From the NCBI GenBank assembly GCA_019055375.1, contig JAHQIW010007107.1, positions 186,001 to 250,000 on the forward strand: a stretch of DNA of 64,000 nucleotides. Reading direction: 5' to 3'. The position numbers and the translations under genes are program-made. Positions 27,001 through 36,400 of this stretch are shown here, in pieces (within the stretch, counting starts at the first letter, position 1; every line of letters starts with the position of its first letter). The stretch is from Parelaphostrongylus tenuis. Its lineage: Eukaryota > Nematoda > Chromadorea > Rhabditida > Metastrongylidae. The notes under the pieces are model-generated. The model had not been told where the DNA came from and did not search any database. It saw nothing but the letters and a program-made list of their open reading frames with translations.

Positions 27001-30000
27001 TCAATAATCATCAGATAACGTACTTCTTAGAAACTTTGAAAGTAGATTTTGTCTCTAGAGAGGTATTCATGGAGCGTCATAAGAATAAAAAGAAGACTTT
27101 GTTTTGCGTTCGCATATTCAGCCCGTCATTTGAACTTCATAACGGAATTTTCATAAACTCATAGCGGTAATATGAATCATATATAAAAGCCAGCATCTAT
27201 GGAACAATAGGGCGGAGTTTCTGCAAACTGATAAGAGAAATCTAGAAGTTTTTTTGGAATGGAGAAAAATTCCTAAAAGTAGTGAAAATCGCCCTGCGCA
27301 CAGCGATCTCAGCTGGTGCCACGAAAAGGCGCGATTTTCGTCATCTATTTAGAAATTTTTACTGTTTTGAAGAGATTTTTTATTTCCTTTCGGTGTTTTG
27401 ATATATCACAATTTCTATGCGGTTATATGCTTCGAGTGTAGATACTCCGATTAAGAAACGGAAATTTTTCCGCTCTGTGAATACCTTTTTGAAAACCAAA
27501 ACCAGTTTCAGACTCGCCGTTTTTCAAGCTGTCGATTAAGTGCTAAAACTCTGATGAAAAGCCATCCACAAACTCTAGCCGAGCAGAAAATAGCGCCAGA
27601 GGTGATACGTAATCTTATTTTCGCTACTACAGGGCACTAACAAGACTTTTTGAGGACTAAATACAGTGTTGAAACTGCCAAGATTTATGGTATCGAGTGA
27701 TTACTGAAAGTTTGCGCGGAAAGGTAACGTCCTGAGCGAGTCAAAAGCTCTCTGTTAGAAGCACTTTTTCGTCAGTTTTCACACTCGACTAGTTTCAGTG
27801 TTTTCGCTGTAAAACCAGATCAGTGCCAACGAAACTATTCTTTGTATTCGTAATATTTTAGTTTTTAGTTGATCTGTAATAATGTGAGATGTGTTGAATT
27901 CTGATCACATAAAAAAGCATTTATAAACGAAACTTCTAATTGAGTCTGTGTTTTTGTTTCTTGTAGCATTGTCGATTTCTACAAGCAGTGTATGCCGCGT
28001 CTGATGAGTTACGTTTATCGGTCCGATGCGTTCGATGGGCATGGATGATGTGGAGTTCGTGCTCCTCAAGGCTATAATGTTCTTCGGAGAAGGTCTTTTT
28101 TATTTTTCATAGAGAAAATTGCTGAGTATACTAATAGAAAGTGTATATTCCTAAACGATTAAAATGAATTAAAACATGAAAGTTATTTGAGAACTGCCCT
28201 TTTGATCCACAGAAAACTTGCACAAGGCTGATACTTGTTCCTTCAACATTATTAGCAACGTTTTGGCGATTTCGACTCACTCAGAGTAGACGCGCTGTAT
28301 GGTGTCATTCGGGTAATATTCCGCATATGTAATAGAAATCTAAGCAAAATCAACTCGAAAGTCTGGTTATTATGTAGAACCCCCCATCTAGCTTTTCTGT
28401 GGAAGAGTCACCGGTGTGTTCTAGAACATAGTGAAAACTGAGCCTTAGTCTATTCAGAAAATTAATCCGAGCTAAGGCGCCGCATCATGCGTTATATTTA
28501 GACACTTTCCTGTTCCATTCATTCTTACTATTGCGGTTTATCTCAGAGGACTGTGTCCCTCGCCAACGTTTTTGATTCCTTTACCCGAAGCACACCGTGA
28601 GCTTTCCTATACAAGCATTATTACTAACCACAGAACTGCTTATTAGGGAAAAGCCACTGATTTATTCTAACTATGCGAGGTTAATTAAGCGCATGTGGCG
28701 CAGTGTTTGAACATGCTCTGCGTCGCACACAAGGTCAATGGTTCGATCTCACGCTCATGGCTCACCAAGCCATCCATTCTTCGAGGGTCGTTAAATTGGA
28801 ACCAGAGTGGTCTCAGACTTGTCTGAGTAGATAAGCAGCATTGGTTTGATAAAGCGGGAGGCCATCGCGAGTCATTGTAAATGTCAGATATACGTTCAAT
28901 CACCTCAAATGAAGCTTAAAAAATATTGAAGACGGATGCATGGCCGAGAGAATCCCTTATCCTTCTAGTCCGAGGTTATCAGATTGTCGGTCTTGGGAGA
29001 AAATCAGTGTTCTAGAAAGTTTTTTGTTATCTGACTGGTGCATAAGGAACGTAAATGTAATTTAATTTTCAATAGTTACTTTATACCACTTAAAACACTA
29101 AAACGTTTGGTAAACCATTTACGCAATGATTTCACCGCAATCATACTCGCTCGTATTTTGAGAATCATATATGGAACTTCGCTTGCGAATAGTGTGAGTT
29201 TACGGAGTCACGCGTTTCTCTAATAGCCAAACTATCGCCGAATTGATCATTGCTTATTAGTTACAAAACTCAGCATTTCTTCATCTTACTCTTTTTAATG
29301 GTGCTTTTACGAAAACAAGCGGAAGTTATTATGTCATCGATAGTGACTCACATTAACCAGTTTGCAATTTCCTAAATGAGATTATTTGCTTACTGAGGCT
29401 GATAAAACGAAATCTTCGCATAGTTTTTCTATTAATCTCTAACAGTTTTAACTCTGAAGTAGGTCTAAGTTGATAGCACATCCATTTCGTAGTTGCCTGT
29501 TATGGTGCATGGTGGAGTCGTTTGGGTATGAAACGGCGAAGTGTTTGTGTCAGTGGAGAATTCAATTCTGCGTCTCATTTCATACGTGATAAACTTAATG
29601 ATATGGAAAAGTTTGCGTAAAATCGAAAATACTTTCATATAGGAAAGCATGAAGTTAATGGTAAACGTTGATGGATAAGGGAATTGTATAGTACTGATCG
29701 GAGCAACAGTCATCACTACCCATTCCTGATTATAACATACTCAACTGAGTGACAATTTTCTTTAGACGGCGAGTCGAAAAGTTTTCCAACTTGCTCAGCT
29801 TTTGATCGAGGATTAGTGCTACTACTTTTTTAGTGATGATTACTTGTGATTCCTTCTTTTCTGATATAGCCTTTGATTACAGATTTCGGTCTGAGTTCGG
29901 AAGGAAAATCGGTAGTGGCAAAAGGTAAGGAGCGTTTCCTCAACGCTCTTTACGTCTATGTGAGAAATCAAAAGGTGGACAATGCACCACATGCCACTTG

Positions 30001-30745
30001 TCGAGTCGCCAAGTACATGATCATGCTCTCTGCGCTTACTGTAAGTCATTGTTCAATTTTATGGTTTACTGAGCTTTTTGAACATCCTCTCGGCATCTCC
30101 TATTCATAGTAGTGTGTCATCAATAGTGACCTACATTTATGTAGTGTTCCTTGATTTATTAATCTAAAGTTATCATGATTTTTACTCATATAATGTGATT
30201 CATTCCTCTGGAAATTATATCGCTTGTCCTGAGCATCATCAAAACAAATAGAAAGCGCATGTAAAGCTTTGGAGTTTTAAGGCGCTTCGCCAAAGGCAAC
30301 TTTCTTTCTCTTTTTCGTCTCATGAACAGTTTTTCAGTTTTCTGCACAATTAATGTGAATCAACTCTGTTACAGTTACATGTATCGATTTGTTATAGATT
30401 ATCCTTAGTCAAGTTTATTTCTGAAAAAAGAACCAATTTGATTACTTTGAATCCTAGCTTATCACTATCTTCATCACATTCTAAATATGGGTATTGATCA
30501 CCTGTGATGATTTTTCCACATATCACATTTTACCCTTGACAATCATTCACCTACTTTCTTTAAACATCATTGCTCGTGAAAGTGGTGTACTAGTACTACA
30601 GAACTGCGTTATTTTTCAGGCGCTCTGCCACCTGATGAACGAAGAAGTGCAAATGACGAGCCTCTTCAATATCATCGAGTTTGATGAGCTCATACAGGCC
30701 TGCCACAAAACCAGTCCTGCCATCTGTGCGTCATCACCTCGATGA
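17984..30745 (+). CDS. Nuclear hormone receptor, HNF4-like nematode family (11 exons)
   Basis: Ligand-regulated transcription factor acting in the nucleus. Exons joined by phase: 17984-18099, 19414-19538, 21236-21357, 22332-22475, 23376-23432, 23511-23619, 24415-24532, 24841-24933, 27967-28092, 29883-30040, 30620-30745, giving about 430 residues. The DNA-binding domain (residues about 12-80) shows both C4 zinc fingers with correct spacing (C-x2-C-x13-C-x2-C and C-x5-C-x9-C-x2-C) and P-box CNGCKG, followed by the typical VQNERDR. A hinge of about 120 residues leads to a ligand-binding domain (about 205-420) with an FQMLNEKDQ helix-3/4 signature, an EFVLLKAI helix and an acidic C-terminal helix. 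The ATG follows a TTTTTACAG acceptor that could take a spliced leader, but the frame stays open upstream, so an earlier exon is possible. Odd points: a frameshift in exon 9, an uncertain exon 4 donor, and three GTCGGT donors. The family is certain; the orthologue is not. Confidence 0.9.
19286..19380 (-). repeat. tRNA-derived SINE head in NHR intron 1
   Basis: The - strand reads GGGGCCGTAGTCGAGTGGTT and later GTGGATTCGGCTCCACTC, like A and B boxes of a Ser/Leu-type tRNA. Confidence 0.5.
19414..19538 (+). CDS. NHR exon 2: second zinc finger
   Basis: Begins after TTATTTATAG and completes the Ser codon. It reads [15 protein letters not shown] and [12 protein letters not shown], holding all four cysteines of finger 2 and the basic RLKKC end, then FEVGMNPD. 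The donor is GTAAGT, phase 1. Confidence 0.92.
20270..21060 (+). mobile_element. Mariner-like remnant with internal deletion
   Basis: Reads [33 protein letters not shown] and [15 protein letters not shown], the double helix-turn-helix N-terminus of mariner transposases, with stops between. The catalytic region is missing. Sequence from about 20650 resembles a decayed C-terminal part. It lies in NHR intron 2. Confidence 0.7.
21236..21357 (+). CDS. NHR exon 3: DBD C-terminal extension and hinge
   Basis: Starts after TTTTAAG and restores phase as SVQNERDR, the signature that follows the DBD in HNF4-type receptors. A basic segment, FKRKRIRP, then could serve as nuclear localisation signal. It ends in phase 0 at donor GTGAGC. 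Confidence 0.85.
21541..21571 (-). ncRNA. Hammerhead-ribozyme-like core motif (copy 2)
   Basis: The - strand reads CTCTGAAGAAGGTAACATTG then CCGAAACGTC. CTGAAGA fits the conserved CUGANGA, the GG...CC segment can form stem II, and GAAAC with GTC fit the rest of the core. No convincing stem III is visible, so only a half-core is claimed. Followed by GAATAAATATT. Confidence 0.4.
21541..22110 (-). mobile_element. Penelope-like element remnant: GIY-YIG fragment and terminal motif
   Basis: On the - strand about 22085-22045 reads [13 protein letters not shown], close to the C-x2-C...YIGETGR entry of Penelope-type GIY-YIG endonucleases. Downstream pieces include HRDRGV and ESLRRNI in a broken frame. 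The remnant ends at the hammerhead-like motif at 21541-21571. Lies in NHR intron 3. Confidence 0.5.
22332..22475 (+). CDS. NHR exon 4: hinge
   Basis: Starts after CTTATTTCAG. It is proline- and serine-rich ([24 protein letters not shown]). The 3' end given here uses CAG|GTGCCT, the only in-frame GT compatible with the next exon. The frame continues plausibly ([12 protein letters not shown]) to TAG at 22524-22526 with no other GT, so this boundary is uncertain. Confidence 0.7.
23376..23432 (+). CDS. NHR exon 5: hinge/LBD junction
   Basis: A 57-base phase-0 exon reading [19 protein letters not shown], between TTCTAG and donor GTTAGG. It is too short to identify alone; its place rests on phase and on the residues following in exon 6. 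Confidence 0.7.
23511..23619 (+). CDS. NHR exon 6: start of ligand-binding domain
   Basis: Starts after TTATTCCAG. It reads [18 protein letters not shown] and then [15 protein letters not shown], ending in phase 1 at GTGAGC. The next exon completes GWRRHF, the usual entry into LBD helix 3 of nematode receptors. Confidence 0.82.
24415..24532 (+). CDS. NHR exon 7: LBD helices 3-5
   Basis: Starts after TTTGGCAG. It reads [20 protein letters not shown], then [18 protein letters not shown], the strongest LBD signature in the gene (F-x-L-x-x-x-DQ). The donor is taken as GTCGGT because only that phase joins to WLSHSYYS in exon 8. Confidence 0.88.
24841..24933 (+). CDS. NHR exon 8: LBD core
   Basis: Starts after GATTCCAG. 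It reads [20 protein letters not shown] and continues to GGHP, matching the segment after the helix-5 tryptophan in the family. It ends in phase 2 at a GTCGGT donor. Confidence 0.85.
25150..26200 (+). pseudogene. Degraded Tc1/mariner-family transposase
   Basis: Cut-and-paste DNA transposase (IS630/Tc1/mariner superfamily) broken by stops and frameshifts. In order: a helix-turn-helix segment ([19 protein letters not shown]), the first catalytic acid in STDEK, an altered second motif (QEHWAPGHS where QDxAPxH is usual, so the Asp is lost), and the third block [16 protein letters not shown]. It lies sense in NHR intron 8. Confidence 0.85.
26605..26700 (+). repeat. tRNA-derived SINE head with C-rich tail, NHR intron 8
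   Basis: Reads GGAGTGGTGCAGCGGTTAGG and GGTTTGATCCCCTCTC, followed by a CCCCT/CCCTC pentamer run. Confidence 0.55.
27270..27780 (+). repeat. Dispersed repeat family, divergent copy in NHR intron 8
   Basis: Carries CACAAACTCTAGCCGAGCAG, CGCTACTACAGGGCACTAAC and GTTGAAACTGCCAAGATTTA, matching the 7.7 kb copy, and a TTTTGAGGACTAAAT variant. Confidence 0.45.
27967..28092 (+). CDS. NHR exon 9: LBD, contains a +1 frameshift
   Basis: Starts after TTTCTTGTAG. The entering frame reads [20 protein letters not shown] and then hits TGA at 28046-28048. The conserved helix [17 protein letters not shown] lies in the frame one base on (from 28041) and exits in the phase required by exon 10. One extra base therefore lies between about 28022 and 28041. 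This could be a real lesion or an assembly error. Confidence 0.82.
28688..28915 (+). repeat. SINE, GTGGCGCAGTG family (full-length copy)
   Basis: tRNA-like head (CATGTGGCGCAGTGTTTGAA, GGTTCGATCTCACGC) plus a 150-base body (CAGACTTGTCTGAG, GAGTCATTGTAAATGTCAG, CAATCACCTC) shared with the 54.7 and 56.0 kb copies. NHR intron 9. Confidence 0.7.
29883..30040 (+). CDS. NHR exon 10: LBD helices 8-10
   Basis: Starts after TTGATTACAG. It reads [20 protein letters not shown] and then [12 protein letters not shown] before a canonical GTAAGT, phase 0. This is the dimer-interface region of the LBD. Confidence 0.87.
30620..30745 (+). CDS. NHR exon 11: LBD C-terminus and stop
   Basis: Starts after ATTTTTCAG. 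It reads [20 protein letters not shown] then [12 protein letters not shown], followed by a short tail and TGA. The IIEFDEL segment is in the place of the AF-2 helix. Confidence 0.87.
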   Translation, partial: ALCHLMNEEVQMTSLFNIIEFDELIQACHKTSPAICASSPR

Positions 30746-32020
30746 GGTTGGCGCACTGTATTCGCTCAACTAACAAGCAACGATGTTCAAGAGTTCAGCG
30801 TACTTCACCAAGTGCGAATCATGCATATCGATTGTTTCCGGGATTCATGTTAATGTTTAGTGTCGTAGTCGGCACACTCCGGAGTATATACGTCAATTCG
30901 ATCGTAGTGCGCATGTTGAGGAGTGCTAAAATTGCCAATTTCAGTTTTTGACATTCAAAATTGATTTATTGTTAACAGGAGAGAAAGAAAACTGGTCTGC
31001 CTTTTTTTTTATTTGAATGGATTGAATTGTCTGTATTGTCCTATCAGAAGAAAACCACAAAAAGGCATTATAAGCAGAATCAAGGTGATGTGTTCGAAAA
31101 ATTCGATCGGAAATCACTGTATGTACTCCTTGTGGCCACAACTGATCTTTACTTTTACTAAGAACAACATTGAGACGAATTTGCGATGTAAATATTTATA
31201 TTAACGTTGACTAACCCCTGAGCATTTTTTTCTTGTTTGAATGTATTTCGCCTCCTAGTGAGCATTTGATTCTCATTGAACGTCTCGAGTAATGTTATCA
31301 AGTTAAATCCGCCTGCCATGTAGGCAATAAATCGTTGTCGTGCGGGATTCTTTTCCATTTTATCCGTTGATCGTTATTTTTTACCCTGTTGTATTTTGTG
31401 ATGGTCTTTTCTTTCATTGTCATTATTCGTTTCTTCTGTACGAATTGTCAATTCCTGGTGTTCAAATTCTAGTGAAAGTATTCCCTGTGATAATTGTGTG
31501 TGATTCGCTGATCAACTGATTCAAATATTATGTAACGAGATGTATAGGAAGAGAGAATGAAGATTTTTGATTGATAATTTGGTATTGAATTACGAGTAAG
31601 TAGACTATTGAAACTCAATCAATGATGAATTATTTCGTTAATATTTCCGTGAAGCGGGCTACTTCATCGCCTCTTTTTTGACATGGGTTTTTCTACCTAC
31701 GAAGTGTGATGTGCAGAAAGTTTCATCACCCGTTACAGACTTCAATCGAAGAGTAGAGTGGTTGACATTTTCACTGAGAAGTCTACTGTTGGTAAGCCAG
31801 CGGTTAGGGGAGTATTTCATCTTATTTTCTTCATTTTCTGAAAAGAGGGTTGTCAATGATTCGAGGATACATGAGGACCGGTTATGTAAGATATTGCTTC
31901 GATGTATGTAAGGTAAGTACTGATTACTGGGATGGATTGTCCGATGAATAACAATTTATCAAAAATCAGTCTAAATTCTTTCTATTTTGACTACCACTTG
32001 CAGTGGTATGATCTTATAGT
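30746..32020. other. NHR 3' flank
   Basis: Presumed 3' UTR to about 31.35 kb, then non-coding sequence up to the SINE cluster. Confidence 0.5.
31326..31331 (+). terminator. Candidate polyadenylation signal of the NHR gene
   Basis: First AATAAA on the + strand after the receptor stop codon, about 580 bases downstream. It implies a 3' UTR of about 0.6 kb. Confidence 0.35.
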
Positions 32021-32192
32021 ATACCCAATATGTGGAGTGCTGTGCAAAAACGATTCAGACTGATTATCGATATCCAATGTCTGTCAACACAAGTGGGTTC
32101 AATGCCGATAGCGGCTGCCCCGCCAGACCGTCGACGGTTGGCTGTTGGCAGACAACGCGTTGTAGCGTAAATAAGAGTGCTGTGCAAAGCGA

Positions 32193-32263
32193 GCGTCGGT
32201 AGTGCAACGGTTAGCATACGCTCCCGGAAAGAGTGAGATCTGGGTTCGAATCCCGGCTGACGC
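32193..32263 (+). repeat. tRNA-like SINE head with intact cloverleaf
   Basis: Folds as 7-bp acceptor stem (GCGTCGG/CTGACGC), D arm, anticodon stem CGCTC/GAGTG with loop CCGGAAA, and T arm CTGGG-TTCGAAT-CCCGG. The anticodon position reads GGA but position 33 is C and there is no long variable arm, so a working tRNA-Ser is unlikely. The flanks carry the SINE tail TTTTTGCACAGT (inverted copy at 32035). Confidence 0.7.
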
Positions 32264-32290
32264 AAATGTTTTTGCACAGTACTCCACAAT

Positions 32291-33329
32291 TTATCAAAAG
32301 TCTGTCGTTCACCCAGTTGTCCTATATATATAGGGACTAAACCAAGTGACGTCTTCGTTCGACGATTGTTCTACTCAAGAAGGTAGGACTTGAGCGACCA
32401 AGAGGATCCACATTGTGAGGTCGAACAATTATAGATCGCGACGGATCTTCAGCTCTGAAAAAAAAAGGTCGTAGGTGCCTCTAATGAAAAGCTCTTTAAA
32501 ACCCTCATGTAAACCTATCAATGGAAAAATCAAATGTTCTTGGATATCTAAGTTCAATTGTTCAGCTTACATAAAGTGGCTATGGAATTTTATTCCGCGA
32601 ATGCTTTCTTGCCTTTTCCAGCGTCGCAATGATCCAAGCCGATTTCCTCAGCAATGTGTGTCCTTCTAGTTTCACATCGAATACTTTGGAGTAGAGAACC
32701 ACGCAAAAGAGCATATTTGGGCTGAGTGACTGCAAGAAATTTAAAAAGGAATATGTCAAAATTATGATGCTTTTTACATTCCTTGAGCTGGCGTAGTATA
32801 ATGGATGTCGTTGATATTACAAATCCCATTATCTCTTTGAATAACCTGTAGGAAATGCTTAGATCCCACGTCATATTGAGGCGTGTCATTCGAATGACCA
32901 TTACTTAGATAATTTTGAGCATCCGCAGGTCTTCCTTTTCTTTCTAGTCTTTCATCAAAAAGATATCCAGAAATTCTGCTTCATTATGTGTGACTATCAA
33001 AACAAAACGTGATCACTGAAAATTTTATTCAGTTTGAGCAAAGGAATCATGCATATACATGAGGAAAATGTGTAGTGAAAGTTGGTAATACTTTGACGAA
33101 AATTAGAGACTTTCAATCAATGTGTACAAATCGTGAAAAACTAACCTAACAACATTATTTTCTACTGAAAATTATGAGATTTTCCATATTACTATATTAT
33201 AAAGCGATGCTAAAGTACTCTGAAAACTATACGCTTCTTCATAATGAGATAATTATAATAAAGAGGAATTCAAAAAATGATGATGCAACCCAGGAAAGAT
33301 CCTCGTATTCGCGAAAGTTTACTCACTAA
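32291..33329. other. Interval between convergent genes
   Basis: Presumed T-synthase 3' UTR at its right end. No further feature recognised. Confidence 0.5.
33024..33029 (-). terminator. Candidate polyadenylation signal of the T-synthase gene
   Basis: First AATAAA (TTTATT on +) downstream of the stop, about 300 bases away. Confidence 0.4.
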
Positions 33330-33485
33330 CTAACTAGTCGGTGGCAGTTGGAGAGTTTGTTCAATATCATTGCTTTTATTCCACATGCCGGCAGCAACTC
33401 CATAAAGTAGACCATCGATAAGACGAATCACACTCGGTTCCAAATGATGCATGCTGATGAGATTCTCGTGGAAGATGTTAGATCT
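33330..33485 (-). CDS. T-synthase exon 7 and stop
   Basis: Starts after TTTTTATAG. It reads RSNIFHENLISMHHLEPSVI and then RLIDGLLYGVAAGMW; the N-L-I-S-x-H-H block is diagnostic for the family. The stop is TAG at 33332-33330. Confidence 0.9.
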   Translation of the reverse strand, partial: RSNIFHENLISMHHLEPSVIRLIDGLLYGVAAGMWNKSNDIEQTLQLPPTS

Positions 33486-36400
33486 CTATAAAAATGATGT
33501 TGAATATCTTACTTTTTGGTGTGTTTTCTACTTTCCGTTAGCTGCAAGCCCCTGTTTATCACTGTTCTGTGCAACATAGTTGGGTTACGACACGTTTTGG
33601 TGAAAATGTGAAATGTAATACGAAAAGAAGTATGGAAAAAGGCTACTACCAAGTGCTCAATAGGATCCATTAAAAATGGTTTGATTAGATCGCCATTGTA
33701 GTGATCCTCAGGGTTCCACGGTAGAAATCGCTGACGACGTAACAGATCACGAGTGTCGCTTGCATAAATTCCGACGCTAGCCAAGCATCTGCAATCATCT
33801 CTGACCATTGAAAGACCACCATGTTCACCTTTTTTCTATGCTATATAATTTGACACGTTTTTAATATATTTGTAATTTCCAATTCAATTGTGGGCCAATA
33901 TTCTATACGTTTTAGGCGTAGTTGGTTCGTTTTAGTTATCATGTCTTCTAAGTCACATAGCTTCAATTCTAAATAGATTTTCAGGATTACATCACTGAAT
34001 GACCTTGCCCATAGGAAGAGAACTCAAGCGGTTTTTGATATGCTTGTGCCTATCTAAGAGTCTCTTCAGAAAAAATCTATGTATGCAATAAAGCTGCTAC
34101 CTTGGAAATGTCTTTATTATTTTTGAATGAGCGTTTTACCAAGACAATTGATTTATTGATACTATTTTGAAAAGCTTCCATATTGTTATCTCTCAAAATA
34201 TACCTTTGTAAAATTCGTTAACACTGCAGTTAATTTTTCACGTATCAGGTTGCTACACGATTTTTCTTAAGAAGTAGAGCTTTATGAGATAAAGTTGTTC
34301 AACTAAAAAGAATAACTATCTGTAGCAAGTTTTCAGTTATTCAAGCTACTAGGAAAGCGTGGGTACACATGTCTGATATTCACTATACTATACCTATTGT
34401 CCTCCAAGGCCATTTTTTGACCCATCAAATCCTTCCTTTTCTAATAGAACAACGATCTCAATATATTAGTTCGTCGCGTCTTTATAAGCACTGATTATTA
34501 AATAAATAATCGTTTCAAGGCGATGAGCAGCCATGCTGTTATTGGTTTGAGGAGCCTCCACGATTTATCGCACCATTGCTGTCAGCGAACTCTTGTGCAT
34601 GACACTGCGATGGACATTGGAAGTTTCATTTTTCCCTCGATCTCATTCAAATTGATAGTGAACCCGAAACTTTCATTCCATTTCAATGAGAGTATAATTT
34701 TGTGACGATGAAGCTCAAAAGAACTAATCACAACTTTTTTACCCAAAAATATTGGGAGCAGCATTAAACGGTGTTGGCAAGTACTGAGAGAGTGTGGCCT
34801 GCTGTGTAATCTAATACGTAATAATCTAGAGTTGGGTAGTATCCGCCTCAGGTATAAGATGAACTGTTCGGCCAAAGAATTCGCAAAATATACCTGGCAA
34901 CTGCTAAATCTTCCCATTCATGATATGGGCAGAGATGTTTGGAATGGAATAGTTTTTCGGCAAAAATCTTCATCGCTGCCTTACTAATCACATAACCACT
35001 TCCACCGGCATTGTAACCGTGGCTTGCCTGGAAAATTCAGGACAGTTAAAATTCAACAAAAACTGAATTACTGCTTGACATAATAAAGCTGTCTTGGTGC
35101 ACTCAAATAAATTGGCAATACTATTTTCTCATTTTATTGAGCTTACTAATTCTTTCGTACTACACTGATACGTCTTGATCTTACACATTTTGTTAGTCCC
35201 TGAAACTTTTCTGTTGTTATTGCCATGTATCAATCATTCATGAAGATCTATTTTACGAAAGCCGATCGAAGCTGGTCAGGCGTAATTGTCTTTTGTTCGT
35301 GATGTCGACCTGCTAGAGCGTTTCTTTGTCTTTTCTTCACCAGATTTACCAATTCGCTGAGGACTCTCATTGTCCATCCGTTTGTGCTTTCCGCAATAAA
35401 AACAGTATCGTTTTGCAGAGGACGAGGAGAAAGGGAGTCGTGACTGTCGAAGAGTCAAACCTTCTACCACGTGAGTATTACATGAGATTTTTAGCCATTT
35501 GCGCCCTCCTCACGCACTCCAAGTCCACAGTAGTTTCTAGATTTGACTTCATCGCGGCAAAATTCTCCAATAAACGACAACTTGTAAGCTTATTTATGAA
35601 AAGAACTAAGCTCTCGGTGTTAAATAAATCTTAAGAGATGTGCTATTAATTATTTTTGAGCATCGCTGAAGATGATTATCTGCATGTCTGGGCCATACAA
35701 CAACTTGCGGTGGCCTATGATGCATCAGTTCAGCGTTGCTATTCTCTCAGGCAATTTTATAACGTCTTACCTCTTTTCTCGACTGCTTTTTAAGACCTCG
35801 CTCAAAACAATATAATCTGATAGCATATTTTGAGCTTTCATGAGGTTATGGCACTTATAGACCTTATAAAAAGCATAGAATGTGTTATCGGATCATATTG
35901 TTTTGAGCGAGGTCTTGAAAACAGTCGAAAAGAAAGGCATAACAATATACGTTCTACTAGTCCCGAATAATCGGGTGTACGACACTGCCCGTCGAGTGGT
36001 TTTTTTCACTTTGCGGCACTGTAAGCTGTTCGTCGTCGATTCCTTTATATGCGGGGTCTCTCCTATGAGGAATTGACTGGAACGAAAGTCACCGTGTAAC
36101 TGATGAGGCTGAAAACCTAAACATGTTCTCGCCTTATACAAGTGCCATAACACACCTCATGAAAGGCTCAAAATATGTCACCTAATTTCATACCGACTTG
36201 TTGACCGCGAAGTGATAAAAAACTTTATGAGCTCGAAGTGCGGAGTCAAACCTACTACCATGTGTATCACGCACCTCTACAGGTTGAGTATTACAAGTTC
36301 CATCACCTAGTGTTCACTTTTTTTTGTCTCAGAACTTATAAATGTCGTAATTTTTCAATAGTGAAATTGAGAACTAGTAAAGGTTAGACGCATTAACGAT

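Noticed and set aside
32193..32263. Functional tRNA-Ser(GGA) gene
   Set aside because: C at position 33, no long variable arm, and SINE flanks.
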